A stretch of DNA of 58,630 nucleotides, from NCBI GenBank assembly GCA_015680685.1, contig MNCI01036718.1, positions 219,974-278,603 on the forward strand, given 5' to 3'. A model generated the notes under the pieces. It searched no databases. It was given only the letters and a program-made list of their open reading frames with translations, and was not told where the DNA came from. The stretch comes from Gnetum montanum. Taxonomy: Eukaryota; Streptophyta; Gnetopsida; Gnetales; Gnetaceae. This document shows positions 1-11,639 of this stretch, piece after piece (position 1 is the first letter of the stretch; every line of letters begins with the position of its first letter). Both the position numbers and the translations under genes were made by a program.

Positions 1-253
1 TCTATTATTTGTAGCTTTATCTTAGTTTCATCATGCAACTTGTTCTTATGATCAAATATGATGAAGGTAGTTGCAACTTGCTTTTCCAATTCATTTTTAG
101 GATGACCAAATATTAACATAACAAGATTGACATACTTGAGGTTATGAAGCTTCATGTAGGATGCTAGTTTCTCTATCCATAGGTTCTTGGTTTTAATCTC
201 TTCCTAGTGGATTATTGTCAAACCATGAAAAATTCTTTTCTAGGTAGCATCAG
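1..253 (-). pseudogene. Coiled-coil ORF relic, downstream part (split by the chromovirus)
   Basis: Reading the minus strand from 253 down to 1 gives a largely open, charged frame with blocks such as ELEKQVATTF and KNKLHDETKIK. It appears to continue the frame at 7155-9255, with the chromovirus at 254-7153 sitting between the two halves. It runs off the left edge, so its end is unknown. No family is recognised. That the halves belong together is inferred from matching strand, composition and position. Confidence 0.4.
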
Positions 254-1332
254 TGTAGGAACACCTCTTCCAATTCCCTTGTACTTTTTTCTACAAGTTT
301 TTTTTGCAAGTTTCAGGCTTGAAGAAGATGTGGGTTTGTGTGTCTTCTTGTGTTTTTATTGATGATTATTTCTAGATATTTTGGCATGTTTCGGGATGTT
401 TTGGACTCATTTTGATGAGTTTAGGGGGTTCCAGGTTCTATGGGAACTTGTTTGGAGGCATCTAAAGGTTTCAAACATCAAAATAAGCATTTTTGTATTT
501 GGCCTTTATAGGTGGGACGTCCCACTAGAAATTAGGATGTCCTAGCTAAGACATTTCAACTGTGCAGGTGACATCTTAGGTGGGATGTCTCACTAGAATT
601 TTGGATGTCTTAGGACTAGATGGAACATCCCAAAAAAAATAGTATACATTCCAACTGAGAGCTGGGGTTTTGTAGAAGACATCCTAGCAAAGCTAGAGAT
701 AACACAGACATATGGGAAAACTTTCAAAAATGCTCATATCAATTCAAAAAATAGTTGGAATATGATGGAAAAAAAATGAAAATAGTTGAAAATAAGATGA
801 GAAGACTTGGAAAACATATGAACAACCTTAGGGTGAGTTGAGGAAATATTTCAAGGATTCTTATCTTTCGATTTTGATGTAAATATTGATGTATTCATCA
901 TTATTGATGATAATGAGTGAGAGAAAATGCTCTTGAGAGTGGAGAGCTAAGAAATCAAAATTGGGTAAGTACATTGGGTGAGTGTAATTGGTGATTATAG
1001 CTCTAAAATTAGCTTGTGGTATGTTGGTCTATGTGTTCTATTATCTTGTATCTTGCCTGTGAATTGATATATCAGTTTTGAGTTATGGAAGAGATTTCTA
1101 TTAGTTGTGTACAACCATTATGTCGTTGTAGGGCCTCATGCTCTACAAGATCATTTGAGTGTGATAGGTTTTGGATGTTGTGGGTTTTGTAAATCCTATT
1201 ATAATCTTCTAATAAATTAATTAAAGATATCTACTTTTCTTATTTTCTAGTAAAAATATTTATCTTTGCATAATATCTGGATTTAGTGTGTTGAAGGTGA
1301 TTTAATTATGGAGTGAACCTACTCCAATGTTA
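254..1332 (+). repeat. 5' LTR of the chromovirus
   Basis: It begins TGTAGGAACACC and matches the block at 6043-7153 along its length, including the opening pyrimidine-rich stretch, the GGATGTCC-type repeats, and the shared end around TTTAATTATG-GAGTGAACCT. The right end is placed just before the primer site and is uncertain by about 10 bases. The region 511-632 holds an array of decayed TGGGACGTCCCA palindromes. Confidence 0.85.
511..632 (+). promoter_or_regulatory. Palindromic GGGACGTCCC-type motif array in LTR
   Basis: The best copy, GGTGGGACGTCCCACTA (512-528 region), is a palindrome around the core GACGTC. Decayed copies follow as TGGGATGTCTCA, TTGGATGTCTTA and TGGAACATCCCA. GACGTC is a known plant bZIP C-box core, so an enhancer role is plausible but inferred. 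Confidence 0.5.
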
Positions 1333-1333
1333 T

Positions 1334-1345
1334 TGGTATAAAGCC
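1334..1345 (+). other. Primer binding site (initiator Met-tRNA type)
   Basis: TGGTATAAAGCC lies directly after the 5' LTR and differs slightly from the standard TGGTATCAGAGCC site complementary to initiator Met-tRNA. Its position and sequence are both what a chromovirus would have. Confidence 0.6.
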
Positions 1346-1393
1346 TAATGTTTTCTATTCTTGAATTTTGGTTAAGGAGTTTGTCAATTTTAG

Positions 1394-2560
1394 ATGACAC
1401 CCAAGAAGAAATAGGTGCAAGCTCTAAATCGGGACATGGAAAGCATGAAGTTTTCCTTCTAGATAATGATTTCTCAGTTGGATGAAATTGGTGTGAAGGT
1501 GCTAGTCCTAGGCATATCTAGACTTGTAGAGGTGAGAGCATGTACATTTAGATGAAGAAGTTTCACAACTAGGTGGAGATGGAATGGATGAAAAGGAAGG
1601 TCAATCTAGCTACAAAAGTATAGAAAATCATCAGCCAAGGATTCTAATGGAAGGGAATCCTATTTATCAAACAAGAACTCCAAGGACTTCAATGGTGTTC
1701 AATACTTCTTCAAGAAAGCTTGATGAAGAAGATGAGGAAAGGCTTACAAGGGAATTTAGAAATGCTTCAAGATATCTATACATATAGTTGAAGTCTTTTA
1801 ATGATGTAGATGATACCAATGCTTTTTAGTTGAAAACCATTTTCAGTTGGAGGAAGTACCAAATAACTTAAGGGTACTTGTTGCTGAATCTAGATTAGAA
1901 GGTATGACTTCTACTTGGTGGAAAAAGGAATCCTAGGCTTATGAAAGATGAAATGGTCAACCTATCAGAGATTGGGATCTAATGAAATATAGGTTGAAGA
2001 GAAAATTTGAATAGTCTCTTTAGAGACAAGAAACCATTATGAAGTTGAAATTTCTAAGTCAAGGTGATAAGGATGTCAAAGATTTCTACATGAAATTTAT
2101 TGATTAATTCGATGAAGCTAAGGTAAACTAGGAGGAGTATGAGAAACCTTTAATCTTTTTAGGAGGTATCAAAATGACATACCATATAAATTTTCCCTTC
2201 TATGAGCCACAAACCCTTGATGAGGCCTATGATTTGACACTCAATGCTAAGAAGAAAATAGGTGGATTTGGAAATAGGAGTAAACATACTTCCAAGGGGA
2301 AGGAGAAGGGATCTAGATCTAAGAAGGGATCTAAGTCCAAATCTGGAGATAAGGAGAATAATCAAGATAAGAATACTGAAAGAGTTGATGAGAAGGACAA
2401 AGCCAAGAAGGACCATGGCAAGAGAGACAAGGGTCAAGGTAGGAGATTATCAAAACTTTAGTGCTTAAAATGTGAAGAATGGAGACACAAGTAATAAGAA
2501 TGTCTACTTCACAAGGAATCCAAGAGTAAAGATGTGAAAACCATAAAGGTGAAGGAGACA
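1394..2560 (+). pseudogene. gag: Chromovirus gag (capsid-nucleocapsid), broken
   Basis: Gag packages the element RNA into cytoplasmic particles. The frame starts near 1394 with ATG-ACA-CCC-AAG. A capsid-like stretch (about 1870-2170) contains TSTWWKKES and DVKDFYMKFID, typical of retrotransposon gag. A very basic tail of Lys, Arg and Ser (about 2270-2455) follows. A CCHC zinc knuckle at 2462-2503 keeps the spacing C-x2-C-x4-H-x4-C, although two stop codons fall inside its last interval. Several TAG and TAA stops and at least one frame change make it non-functional. It is followed by the protease region in the usual gypsy order. Confidence 0.75.
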
Positions 2561-2639
2561 TAAAGCTAAGATCTTTTGAGAGGTAATCCTAATGCTCCAA
2601 AAATAAATGATATATCAAAATTAAATTCTTGTACATTCA

Positions 2640-3060
2640 TGGGAAATGTTAATAGAGGATATCACTTGATAGGAAATTGTTGTTTTAGATTGGGAATAGT
2701 TGTTTTCTTATTGGAGAATGAATTCATATTTTAATTAATGGGGAAGCCCAATAAAATGTTATTTCTTCTAGGAAAGTTGCTAGATTGGGTTTGATAACTA
2801 ATCCTCATCTAAGACCCTATAAGGTGCATTAGTTATCTAAATATTTTTCCCAAGAGGTGAGGGAACAATGTATTTTGAAATTTAAAATAGAAGTTTTCAT
2901 GATGTTGTGAAGTGTGATGTACTTCCAATAAATTGTGCTAAGGTAATTCTTGGTAGACCTAAGAATTTTAACAATGGTGTTTAGTTTGATGGACCAAGAA
3001 ATGTATGAAGTGTAGTTAGACTTGATGGAATTCATGATTTGATTCCTATAACAACTGAAT
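2640..3060 (+). pseudogene. pol: Chromovirus aspartic protease region, broken
   Basis: This stretch lies between gag and reverse transcriptase, where gypsy elements carry the protease that cuts the polyprotein. Around 2736-2800 the frame reads NGEAQ, stop, NVISSRKVARLGL. That matches the retropepsin active-site region by position, but the catalytic Asp-Ser/Thr-Gly has become Asn-Gly-Glu and a stop follows. The rest is fragmented over several frames. The assignment rests on position and on this short match. Confidence 0.55.
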
Positions 3061-3349
3061 AAGTGAGGTAGGAAAGCTCACTTAATGCTTCTTTAATACT
3101 TATAGGAGAGAGGGAATATATTAAAGAACATGATGAAATTGGTTTTGGTTTTATTATTATGATAATAGTTGTTACTAACCATGATGATTTGCAAGCAAAA
3201 CTTCCTATAGGTGTGCTAGGCTCAAAGCAGAAACTTTCCAATGTGTTCAAGGAGGAATTGGATGGACTGCCATTGATGAGGAATGTACAACATCAGATTG
3301 ACTTCATTGCTAGTGCTACCATTGCAAATGAAGGAGCTTACTAGATGAC

Positions 3350-4560
3350 ACCAAAATAGAGGGCTAAATTGCAAAGGAAAGTAGAGGGGTTACTTGCAAA
3401 TGGCTTTGTGAGTGAATTTATTTCACCTTGTGTAGTTCCAAAGGTATTGGTACCAAAGAAGAACAATGATGAATGTAGGAGATGTATTGATTCTAGAGCA
3501 GTGAATAGGATAATAGTGAGATATGAGTTCCCTATTCCAAGGATGGATGATATCATTACTAACATGAAGAATTTTAGAAAAATTGATTTAAAGAGTGATT
3601 TCCATCAAATTAGAATCATGCCTAATGATGAGTGAAAGATAGCTTTCAAAACATTGGATGGATTTTTTGAGTGGTTGGTGATGCCATTTTGGCTCACAAA
3701 TGCACCTACTACATTCATGAGGTTGATGCATGATGTATTGAAGAACTTTATTGGTAAGTGTTGTATTATCATTTTTTATGATATTTTGGTGTATAGCTCT
3801 AATGAGGAAGAGCACTTGGATCACTTGAGGATGGTGTGCCTTAAGTTAGAGGAGGCACAATTGGTGATTAACATAAAGAAAAGTCATTTCTTCAAGATGA
3901 AAATCACAGATTTGGATCATGTGGTTTCTAAAAAGCATATTCAGATGGAAGCTATTAAGGTGAAGGTTATTAGGGATTTGTCAACTCCTAAGAATTTTGG
4001 GGAGGCAAGATCATTCCTTGGTTTAGTAGGCTTTTATAGATGGTTCAACAAAACTTTTAGTGGTATTTCATGGTCTATGTTTGCTTTGTTGAAGAAAAAT
4101 AAGAAATTTAGGTGAGATAACAAAATCCAAGGGAGCTTTGACTTATTTAAGGTAAAGATTACCATTGAAATGGTGCTTGAAATTCTAGATTTTTAGAAGC
4201 TTTTTCAAGTGGAGGTGGATGCAAGTGGGCTTCACATTGGTGGGGTACTTTCATAAAAAGGTAGGCCTATTGATTTCATTTCTAAAAAGTTGAATGAGTC
4301 AAGGAAAAAATATAGTATATATGAGAAGGATTTGTATGCTGTTCTTCAAGAAATTAAGCATTGAAGGCATTACTTATCATCCAAGGAATTTAATTTGATG
4401 AGGGATCATAGAGCACTTCAATTTCTAAAATCACAAAAAAGTTGGGTGCAAAGCACATGAAGTAGATTGTACAATTGCAGGAGTTCAATTTTTTGTTGAA
4501 GCACAAAAGTGGAAAAGCCAATGTGGTGGTTAATGCATTATCTAGGGTTCATGTGGTGAA
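3350..4560 (+). pseudogene. pol: Chromovirus reverse transcriptase and RNase H, broken
   Basis: The RT copies element RNA into DNA and RNase H removes the RNA strand. Two long pieces remain, 3369-3635 and 3654-4115, separated by a single TGA. Recognisable RT blocks are GLLANGFVSEFISPC, LVPKKNN, CRRCIDSRAVN, PIPRMDDII, KIDLKSDFHQIRI and [12 protein letters not shown]. The catalytic YxDD box near 3765-3790 has become IFYD, losing the first Asp and the Tyr. RNase H follows (about 4196-4560) with VDASG, GGVLS, FISKKLNESRKKYSIYEKDLYAV and HRALQFL, interrupted by TAG and TGA stops. A second frame change follows the RT. This copy cannot have active polymerase. Confidence 0.88.
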
Positions 4561-4639
4561 TTTTAGCATATCTCATGTGAAAGGTATCTATGATTTTGTT
4601 TCTTTGTATAAGCATGATGTTGATTTTGGGTAGATTTGG

Positions 4640-6010
4640 AGGAGCCTCAAATAGCCATTAATGAATAGGGTAAACCAGTGGAGGGACTATCATATTCAAG
4701 ATGAACTATTATTTAAGAATGGAATGGTATGTGTTCCTAATTGTGATTTTAGAAAAAATGTTTTCTTTAAAAAGCATTTTAGTGGCATGGCAGGTCACAT
4801 GGGTAGGGATAAAACATTGAAACTTGTGGGTAGGTACTATTTTTGACTTAGTATGACAATATGGAAGTTTCAAAATTTGTGAAGGACAACTTGACATGTT
4901 AGAAGTTCAAAGGAGGTAAAGGTGTTAATGGATATTATGTGCCTTTTCTAATTCTTAAAGGTGCATTAGAAAGTATGTTAATGGACTTTGTGAGTGGTAT
5001 TCCAAAGACCAATAGTGGAAAAAATGCAATTTTTATTATTGTGAACAAGTTTTCCAAGATGACACATTTTATTTCATGCAAGAAGGTGAGTGATGCTTCT
5101 CATGTGGAAAATATATTTTTCTAGAATGTTCTAAAGTTGCACGGTATTTCTTTGAACATTTTTAATGGTAGAGACTCCAAGTTCACAAGTCATTTTTGGA
5201 GGTTCCTTGAAAACATTTTAGGGGAAAAGTTGAATTTTTCTAGTACATATCATCCATAATTTAATGGCCAAACAGATTAGGTAAATAAATCCTTGCTAAA
5301 ATTATTGAGATTTTTATATGATGGATGTCCAAACAAGTGGAAAAATGTGTTGTGTTATGCTAAGTTTTCATATAATAATGCTTTTCATGTTATGGATTTT
5401 GTCCAAAGATGGTGAACACTTTGAAGAGCTTTGATGATGAACCTTAACTTAGTGCTAATTTTGTGCAAGAGATAAGGGATCTCCATGAAAAAGTAAAATA
5501 AAATCTTGAGAAGAAGGTGAAGAGAGAGTCCTTAAGAGGAACGAGAGCAAGAGAAATCCTAATTTTGCTACTGGTGAGTTGGTTTGTATGCACTTGAAGA
5601 ATAAGATGTTGAGAGGTGTTAACTTCTCCAAATTGAAAACCAAGAAGATAGGGCCTTTCAAAATCAAGACTAAAGCTAATGATAATGCTTTTGAGATTGA
5701 TTTACCAAATAATGTTGATATGTCTTTTGTATTTAATGTTTTAGATTTTGTGCACTATCATGGACTAGCTGATGAGGATACCATACAAGGTAGCATCAAT
5801 GAGTTGAAGGAGGCTATTGATCAGTCCAAGCCTTCAATGGATAGGAAGGAAACCACACTTAAGTGGAGGGAAGTTTCTAGCACTTGAGATATTAAGAGGC
5901 ATGAATATTTGATCCATTGGGAGGATTAATCAACTAATGATGCTTTATGGATCCATGAGACCAAACTTGTTGAGTGGGGGATCACTTCTACCCCTATTCC
6001 CTTGTTCACA
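4640..6010 (+). pseudogene. pol: Chromovirus integrase with C-terminal chromodomain, broken
   Basis: Integrase inserts the DNA copy; the chromodomain of this lineage directs insertion to particular chromatin. The N-terminal zinc-binding part is at 4661-4846 (HFSGMAGHMGRDKTL). The catalytic core follows with MDFVSGIPKTNSGKNAIFII (first Asp), NGRDSKFTSHFW (second Asp) and STYHP, stop, FNGQTD. After about 5579 comes the gypsy C-terminal domain (GPFKIKTKANDNAFEIDLP), then the chromodomain at about 5885-5975, with HEYLIHWED and NDALWIHETKLVEWG. Multiple stops break it. The chromodomain is the feature that places the element among chromoviruses. Confidence 0.85.
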
Positions 6011-6020
6011 TGAGTTTGCT

Positions 6021-6042
6021 TTTTAAAAGGTGGGAGAGTTGG
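6021..6042 (+). other. Polypurine tract of the chromovirus
   Basis: AAAAGGTGGGAGAGTTGG ends immediately before the TG that opens the 3' LTR. It is the expected primer for second-strand synthesis. Confidence 0.75.
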
Positions 6043-7153
6043 TGTAGGAACATCTCTTTTGATTTCCTTGTGCTTTTTCCTACAAGTTGTTTTTGCAGGT
6101 TTTAGGATTGAAGAAGACATGGATGAATGGGCTCTATTATTCTGTGTCTTCTTGTGTTGATTTTTTATGATGATTCTTTGATGTTTTAGCATGTTTTGGG
6201 TGTTTTGGACTCATTTTGATCAGTTCAGGAGGTTCCAAGATCTATGGGTGCTTTTTTGGAGGAATTTGGAGGTTCTAGACATCAGAATAAGAATTTTTGT
6301 ATTTAGCCCTTGTAGGTGGAGTGTTCGACCAAAAATTGGGATGTCATAGCTAAGATGTCCCAAATGTGTAGCTGACATCTCAAGTAAGACATCCCACCAG
6401 AATTTGGGACATCCTAGGACTCGATGGGATGTCCTAGAAAGATAGTAGACATTCCAACTAAGAGCTAGGTTTTCATAGAAGATGCCCCAACAAAATTAGA
6501 GATGACCCAAATGGATGCAAAAACTTATGAAAATTCCCATTCTAATTTGGTAAGTATTTGGAATGCAATGGAAAAATATGGAAATAGTTAGGGAGAAGAT
6601 GAGAAGACTTGGGAAATGTCTAAAAAACCTTAAAGTGAGTTAAGGAAAGGTTTCTAGGATTCTTATCTTTTGATTTTGACATAAATTTTGATGTATTCAT
6701 CATTGTTGATGATAATCAGTGAGTAAAAATACTCTTGAGAGTGGAGAGCTAAGCAAGAGAGAGTGGATAAGCACATTGGGTAAGTGCAATTGGTGATTAC
6801 AACTCTAAGATTAGCTTATGGTGTGTTGGTCTATGTGTTCTATTATCTTGTATCTTACTTGTGGGTTGAGATCTCAATCTCAAGTTATGAGAGAGATTTC
6901 TATTGGTTGTGTCTTGCATTGAGAATAATCATTATGTGGTTGTAGGGCCTCATGCTCTACAAGATTGTTTGAGTATGACAGGTTTTGGAGGTTGTGGGTT
7001 TTATGAACCGTATTGTAATCTTCTAATAAATTAATTGAAGATAGCTAGTTTTCTTATTTTCTAAAAAAAAAAGGTTTTTTCTCTACATAATATTTGTATT
7101 TAAAGTGTTGAAGGTGATTTAATTATAGAGTGAACCTGCTCTAGTTAGCTATT
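6043..7153 (+). repeat. 3' LTR of the chromovirus
   Basis: It begins TGTAGGAACATC and follows the 5' LTR throughout, with many base changes and small indels. Its copies of the GGGACGTCCC-type motif (6314-6450) have decayed differently from those in the 5' LTR, for example AAGACATCCCACCA and GATGGGATGTCCTAG. The right end is approximate. Confidence 0.85.
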
Positions 7154-7154
7154 T

Positions 7155-9255
7155 GTTGTAAAGCATGTGGCTCTTAGCCACCTTAATATCCTTCTTACTG
7201 ATTTCTTTTTGGAGGATCACCTATTTCTTGTAATGTTGTTTGGACATATCTTAGTAGCCTTATTTTTCTAGTTCCTAAGTTGAATTGTAGATCTCTACTA
7301 TAATTCATGAACTTCTTTCATGGATAGGTTTCTATTATTTTATGCTAACCTTTTGATTTTTGCATCCTCCTTTACAAATTATTCACAAAGGTAATAATTA
7401 ATTCTCTATTGTTTCTTTTTCTTAGTCACTTGAGCTAACCTTTGATTTTCTACTATCAACCCCTTGTTTTCTTCCTCCAACATGGTAATGTTCTTTTATA
7501 GGACATAAGCCTTAGCATCAACAATTCAAACATCTCATGTGATCTTATTTTGTTTAATCTCAAGTTGTTGTTTGGTATTTAAGTAATGGAATTTCTTAGT
7601 TCTAAAGTTACTAAGCAACTTTTATTCTATGAATCATTTTAGATCTTGTATTAGAGCACATAGTTGGACCACCTAATCTTCCAACTAGTAAATTTTTAAC
7701 TTTGCATGTTGCAATTAGGTTTTGACAAGCACTAACATTTCCTTTGCCATAATTAATTCAAATTAAACTACTGTGATATTTTTACTGATTTCAAAAATGA
7801 TCTAAGATATCCTCATGCTCTACTATGCTCATTGATCTATAAGCTCTCCTAGCACTTTTAAGTTCTTGACTATTCTGGGTACTATTGAAATTAGGAATGG
7901 AGGCCATAAGAATATTCAAGGTAGTGCTAACCTACTTTGCTACATCCTTGGTAGCATTTTCTTAGCCTTTGTGAGGAATGATTAAGATCATGGCTCCATA
8001 TATAGATGTAAGGATGTCTTGGATTGTAGTCATATTTCTAGAAATCTATGGGACCTAGTCATGCCTTGTGGGTTGCATAGAAATTCTTCTAGATGTGAGA
8101 TCTCTGAAGACTTCAAGCTCATTGAAAGATGCATCTAAGCATTGTCAAAAGTCTCCTACCCTCCAACTTGTAGCTTGTTGCATTACTTATAGGTGGCTTG
8201 TTATTGGATAGTATACATTGGGATTCGCTACTTAGACATACATGATTATCCTTGCATCTCCTATTTTGACTATAGTTGTGCACTATGAAACATTAGGAAT
8301 GGCCAGTAGTTTGACTTGATCTTTCTTTCTTAGCACAAGATTTATCATCGTAGTGTATGATGCATTTGAGACCTTTCTAACCATATCATTTGTGTAGCTC
8401 ATTATTTCAATTTTCTTGTAGAGCTTCCTAATAAGGCATGGAAATGGAAGTGTGGGTCTCCCAATTTATTTCTCCTCACATCTCCTTTGTATTTTCAAGA
8501 AAAAAAAGATGAGCCATATTTACTAGGTACTTCCCATTCAGTATAGTGCTACCCCTTACTAGATAGGTTGATATCCTAATCAAGTGCTTAGTGGGGTAGA
8601 TGTGATGATTTCCTATCTTGAAATATGTCTTTTCTACTATGGTCATGACTCCATATTATTTATTCTTATGCTAATAGGTTCTTTCCATAAAATTTTAGTA
8701 TCAAGGTTAGATATAATTGAGATTATAGTAGTTATCATGCCCATATTAGGAATTCCTAAGACTATAAAAATAACATCCACATTATAAGATATTATGATAC
8801 CTATAATTTTGACTATAGCACCTTCCTACTTATTGTGCTAAAACTAGCATGTTTTCCCAAGATACCCACCTTTGTTGGCTGAAAGATTTACCAAAAATGG
8901 AGAAGCTTGTAGTTTCTCTAGTACCTCCTATGGTGCAAACTAAAGAAATGAATCAAAGTTGAGTTCCATGATTATACTGACCATGAGGAACTTATTGTTT
9001 ATAGCCTCAACACATGTGTTAAAAAGCATGATCTCATTATCTACTCTTAGGATAAGTGATGTTGAGGCTTCTACTTCTGGAGACTACTATTACTATTGAC
9101 CTTGTGATGTAGGCTGGTAAAATTCTTATTTCCTCTTTAGTTCCTTCATGTGGGATTGTTGTGGCTAATCTTAACCTCATTTTCATCCTTTGCATCTATA
9201 ATGCTCTCGACTTGGAATTTTCTTTTGGGGGTTGTGAGGGTCCTCCTATCTTAGA
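7155..9255 (-). pseudogene. Long coiled-coil ORF relic, upstream part (unknown function)
   Basis: The minus strand can be read from about 9255 down to 7155 as one decayed protein with frame changes. The upstream half includes LILRVDNEIMLFNTCVEA, NKFLMVSIIMELNFDSFL, NVDVIFIVLGIPNMGM and TKHLIRISTYLVRGSTILNG. The lower half is strongly coiled-coil in character, with ELKSARRAYRSMSIVEHEDI and NITMLEEENKGLIVENQRLA. Many stops are TAG. It continues at 253-1 on the far side of the chromovirus. I do not recognise the family. The layout (one long ORF, coiled coil towards the C-terminus) resembles the ORF in the element at 15340-20408, so it may be the gag-like protein of a related element, but that is inference. 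Confidence 0.45.
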
Positions 9256-11357
9256 AATATATGTAGATACAATCTATAATCACCATGGATTAATAATTAG
9301 TGTTTCATCATGTGTGTTATTATTTTAACTCTTCTTGATTCCTTAGACAGGTTGAAACTTTGAAGAATATAATATTATTAGTGATAGGTGATTACAAAAT
9401 GTCATTTCCTAAGTCTAAAGGTAAATAATTCATTATATTATTGATTAATTTTATTATTTTTTTATTAATTATCTTATTGGATTCTAAACATGGATGCTAA
9501 TTTTTTTAAATTCACCTCTAGGATCTTCCATGAAAAAATGTTTAGCTTTGAGAGCTTAAGGATTTCAAAATCCTGTTACTAGAGCTCATGGTTTGGAAGT
9601 TATGGTGCTTGGAAGGTTCTAGGTTCTTGAAGTAGCAAAAACTCCCCTCTATTTAAAATAAATGTAAATAATGCTAAGGAGGATTCATGGTTATATATAG
9701 GGTTTTTATGTGTGACATCATAGCTATCGCACTATAGGTCCTACAACATCAAGAATCCTAGAAAATATGTTTCTACTTAGTTTCACCATAAAATTCTACT
9801 ATTCTCTAATGTTTTAAGTATCCCAAGACTTCTTGAGGCTTAATAGGAAATGGAATAAGTCCTTTCTATGAAGGGAAAACTTATAAATGATGAAAACCCC
9901 ATTATATCAATGTTGTATCAAGGTCACATTAGCCAAAATTGGAAGGTTTAAGAAGAATAATGACAATGACAATACACTACAACACACATATAAAGAAACG
10001 TGAATGTGAGAATAATGTAGGGATGTAAATAAACCATCTATGATATTCTAGAGGGTTTTGTATTAATTTGTAGTTATGATTCATTAGATTTATACAAGTG
10101 AATCCTTCCTAAAGAGGGCTCCTGTCTTTAATGCCCTTGTATAACCACTTCTATTAGTATTTTTATGCACTCAAGGAATTGAATGTGGATCATTTCTTTC
10201 TTCTAATACACATAACTATTATTGTTAGAACTTGAACTATACTAGGAAAAATAATTAGACTCATAATTTTATGTAAGAGTGAGATGGAAATGGACTATGG
10301 AAGAATCATAGAAATTGGAACATGAAGTATCTTATCATTTTCACAATAGATTATTGTGTTGAGTGTAGTTAGAATTATTAGTTTACCTATTTGTCCAAGT
10401 TCCAAACTAAGTCCATACCTTTGTTAGTGACATCACATTGCATCATGCTAATCTAGCACCACTAAACCAATCACAGTCACACAAAAATGCCATAATTGGT
10501 TAAAAAAATGGTAGAAGCATATATTACTATCATGTAATAATTAATTAATTATAAAAAATTACTTTAGAAATCTTGGAAATTCATTAGAGGGCTGTCTTTA
10601 GGCATGGATCATGTCTTTCTAGCCACATAGCTAATGCTAATCCCATTAGTGATGCACATTTGGGCATGGTTCTAGGAGATGTAATAAAACTAGTCTAAGA
10701 GACTTTGAGATTTTTTAAAGTAGCCTACCTTTAAGAATGGATCATATGTCTTTCCAATGGTATGCCAAGAATAATTTTACATATATTAATTAATTAATTA
10801 ATTTGTTATCCTTACTAGAGAACTACCTTCAAAGTTACACGTCTTTCTAATGATATAGTAGGATAACAATTTTACAATAAGGACATGCTTCCACCATAAA
10901 TGAAACAGGAGAAATGGAATGATCATAGGGAGTAGTGGGACTTAGAGAGAAAGTCAAAAGAATCAAAAAATCACCTTGATGTCACATCCCTTTTCAATCC
11001 CTCTTGGTTTTTCTCCTTTTCTTTAAGGCATAATGATCATGGGTCAATTTTAGTTTTATTTGATAAGAACCACATTACTTCCATGATAAGGACTAATATT
11101 TATAGAAACTAGAGGGATGGATGACGTGGTAATTATGTATCTAACATTTTAACAACATAGGACAAAGCCCAAATAATAAAGTTAGCCTTTTCCCAAAAGT
11201 GACAAATTGTTTTATTAATAAAAAATCATAAAATAATTATAAGAAAACATAAAATTACTCAAAATAAAGTGAAAATTTACAAGAAATGAAAAATATAAGA
11301 GATTTTATAAAATAAAAACGATGAAAACAAATTGATCCTCATAAGGTATCAATTCGA
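9256..11357. other. No gene recognised
   Basis: This stretch is AT-rich with no frame I can assign. It holds a short (TTAA)n tract at 10785-10804 and homopolymer-rich segments around 9430-9480 and 11210-11330. It lies where the 3' LTR of the H1 relic would be expected, but no LTR partner was recognised. Confidence 0.4.
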
Positions 11358-11451
11358 TTACGTATCTTTTTCATGACTATGGTAGACAACAAAGATACGA
11401 AAAATGGAACATGTCTTGGAAGTGTTAGAGGTGTCATTGGAATGCATGGCT

Positions 11452-11553
11452 ATGCGAAAGTTCTTAAATGATTTGACTTGTTTCATGTTGACCAATATGA
11501 GCATGCAAAAGTTCTTAAATGATTTGAATTTTTTCATGTTGACCAATATGAGT
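11452..11553 (-). repeat. Two tandem 51-bp units (17 codons) after H1 integrase
   Basis: The unit runs 11452-11502 and repeats at 11503-11553 with few differences; both contain GTTCTTAAATGATTTGA and CATGTTGACCAATATGAG. On the minus strand it encodes a 17-residue repeat, LVNMKKFKSFKNFCMLI then LVNMKQVKSFKNFRIAM, inside a 62-codon open frame (11358-11546). Confidence 0.7.
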
Positions 11554-11639
11554 TTCTATAGGTAGTCAAGATTGTATATTTGTAGGATGGTACCAAACAT
11601 CATGGTACATTATGGTACATAAATGGATTTTTAGTAAAG

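Larger units (their letters stand above)
254..7153 (+). mobile_element. Ty3/gypsy chromovirus LTR retrotransposon, decayed
   Basis: This element is nearly complete. A direct-repeat LTR pair of about 1.1 kb flanks an internal region holding, in order, gag with a zinc knuckle, protease, reverse transcriptase, RNase H, integrase and a C-terminal chromodomain. That order and the chromodomain define the chromovirus branch of Ty3/gypsy. A primer site resembling one for initiator Met-tRNA follows the 5' LTR, and a purine tract precedes the 3' LTR. All coding parts carry stops or frameshifts, so the copy is dead. The two LTRs differ at many sites, so the insertion is old. No clean target duplication was found; AGCAT lies near both ends (246-250 and 7162-7166) but offset from the expected LTR ends. 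Confidence 0.9.

Noticed and set aside
511-632. CRISPR-like array
   Set aside because: The repeated units are short, imperfect palindromes without uniform spacers and occur in LTRs of a plant genome.
254-7153. Endogenous plant pararetrovirus
   Set aside because: LTRs, integrase and a chromodomain are present and no movement or coat protein is seen; this is a Ty3/gypsy element.
10785-10804. (TTAA)n tract as a piggyBac-type or other transposon target
   Set aside because: It is a short simple repeat with no element ends nearby.
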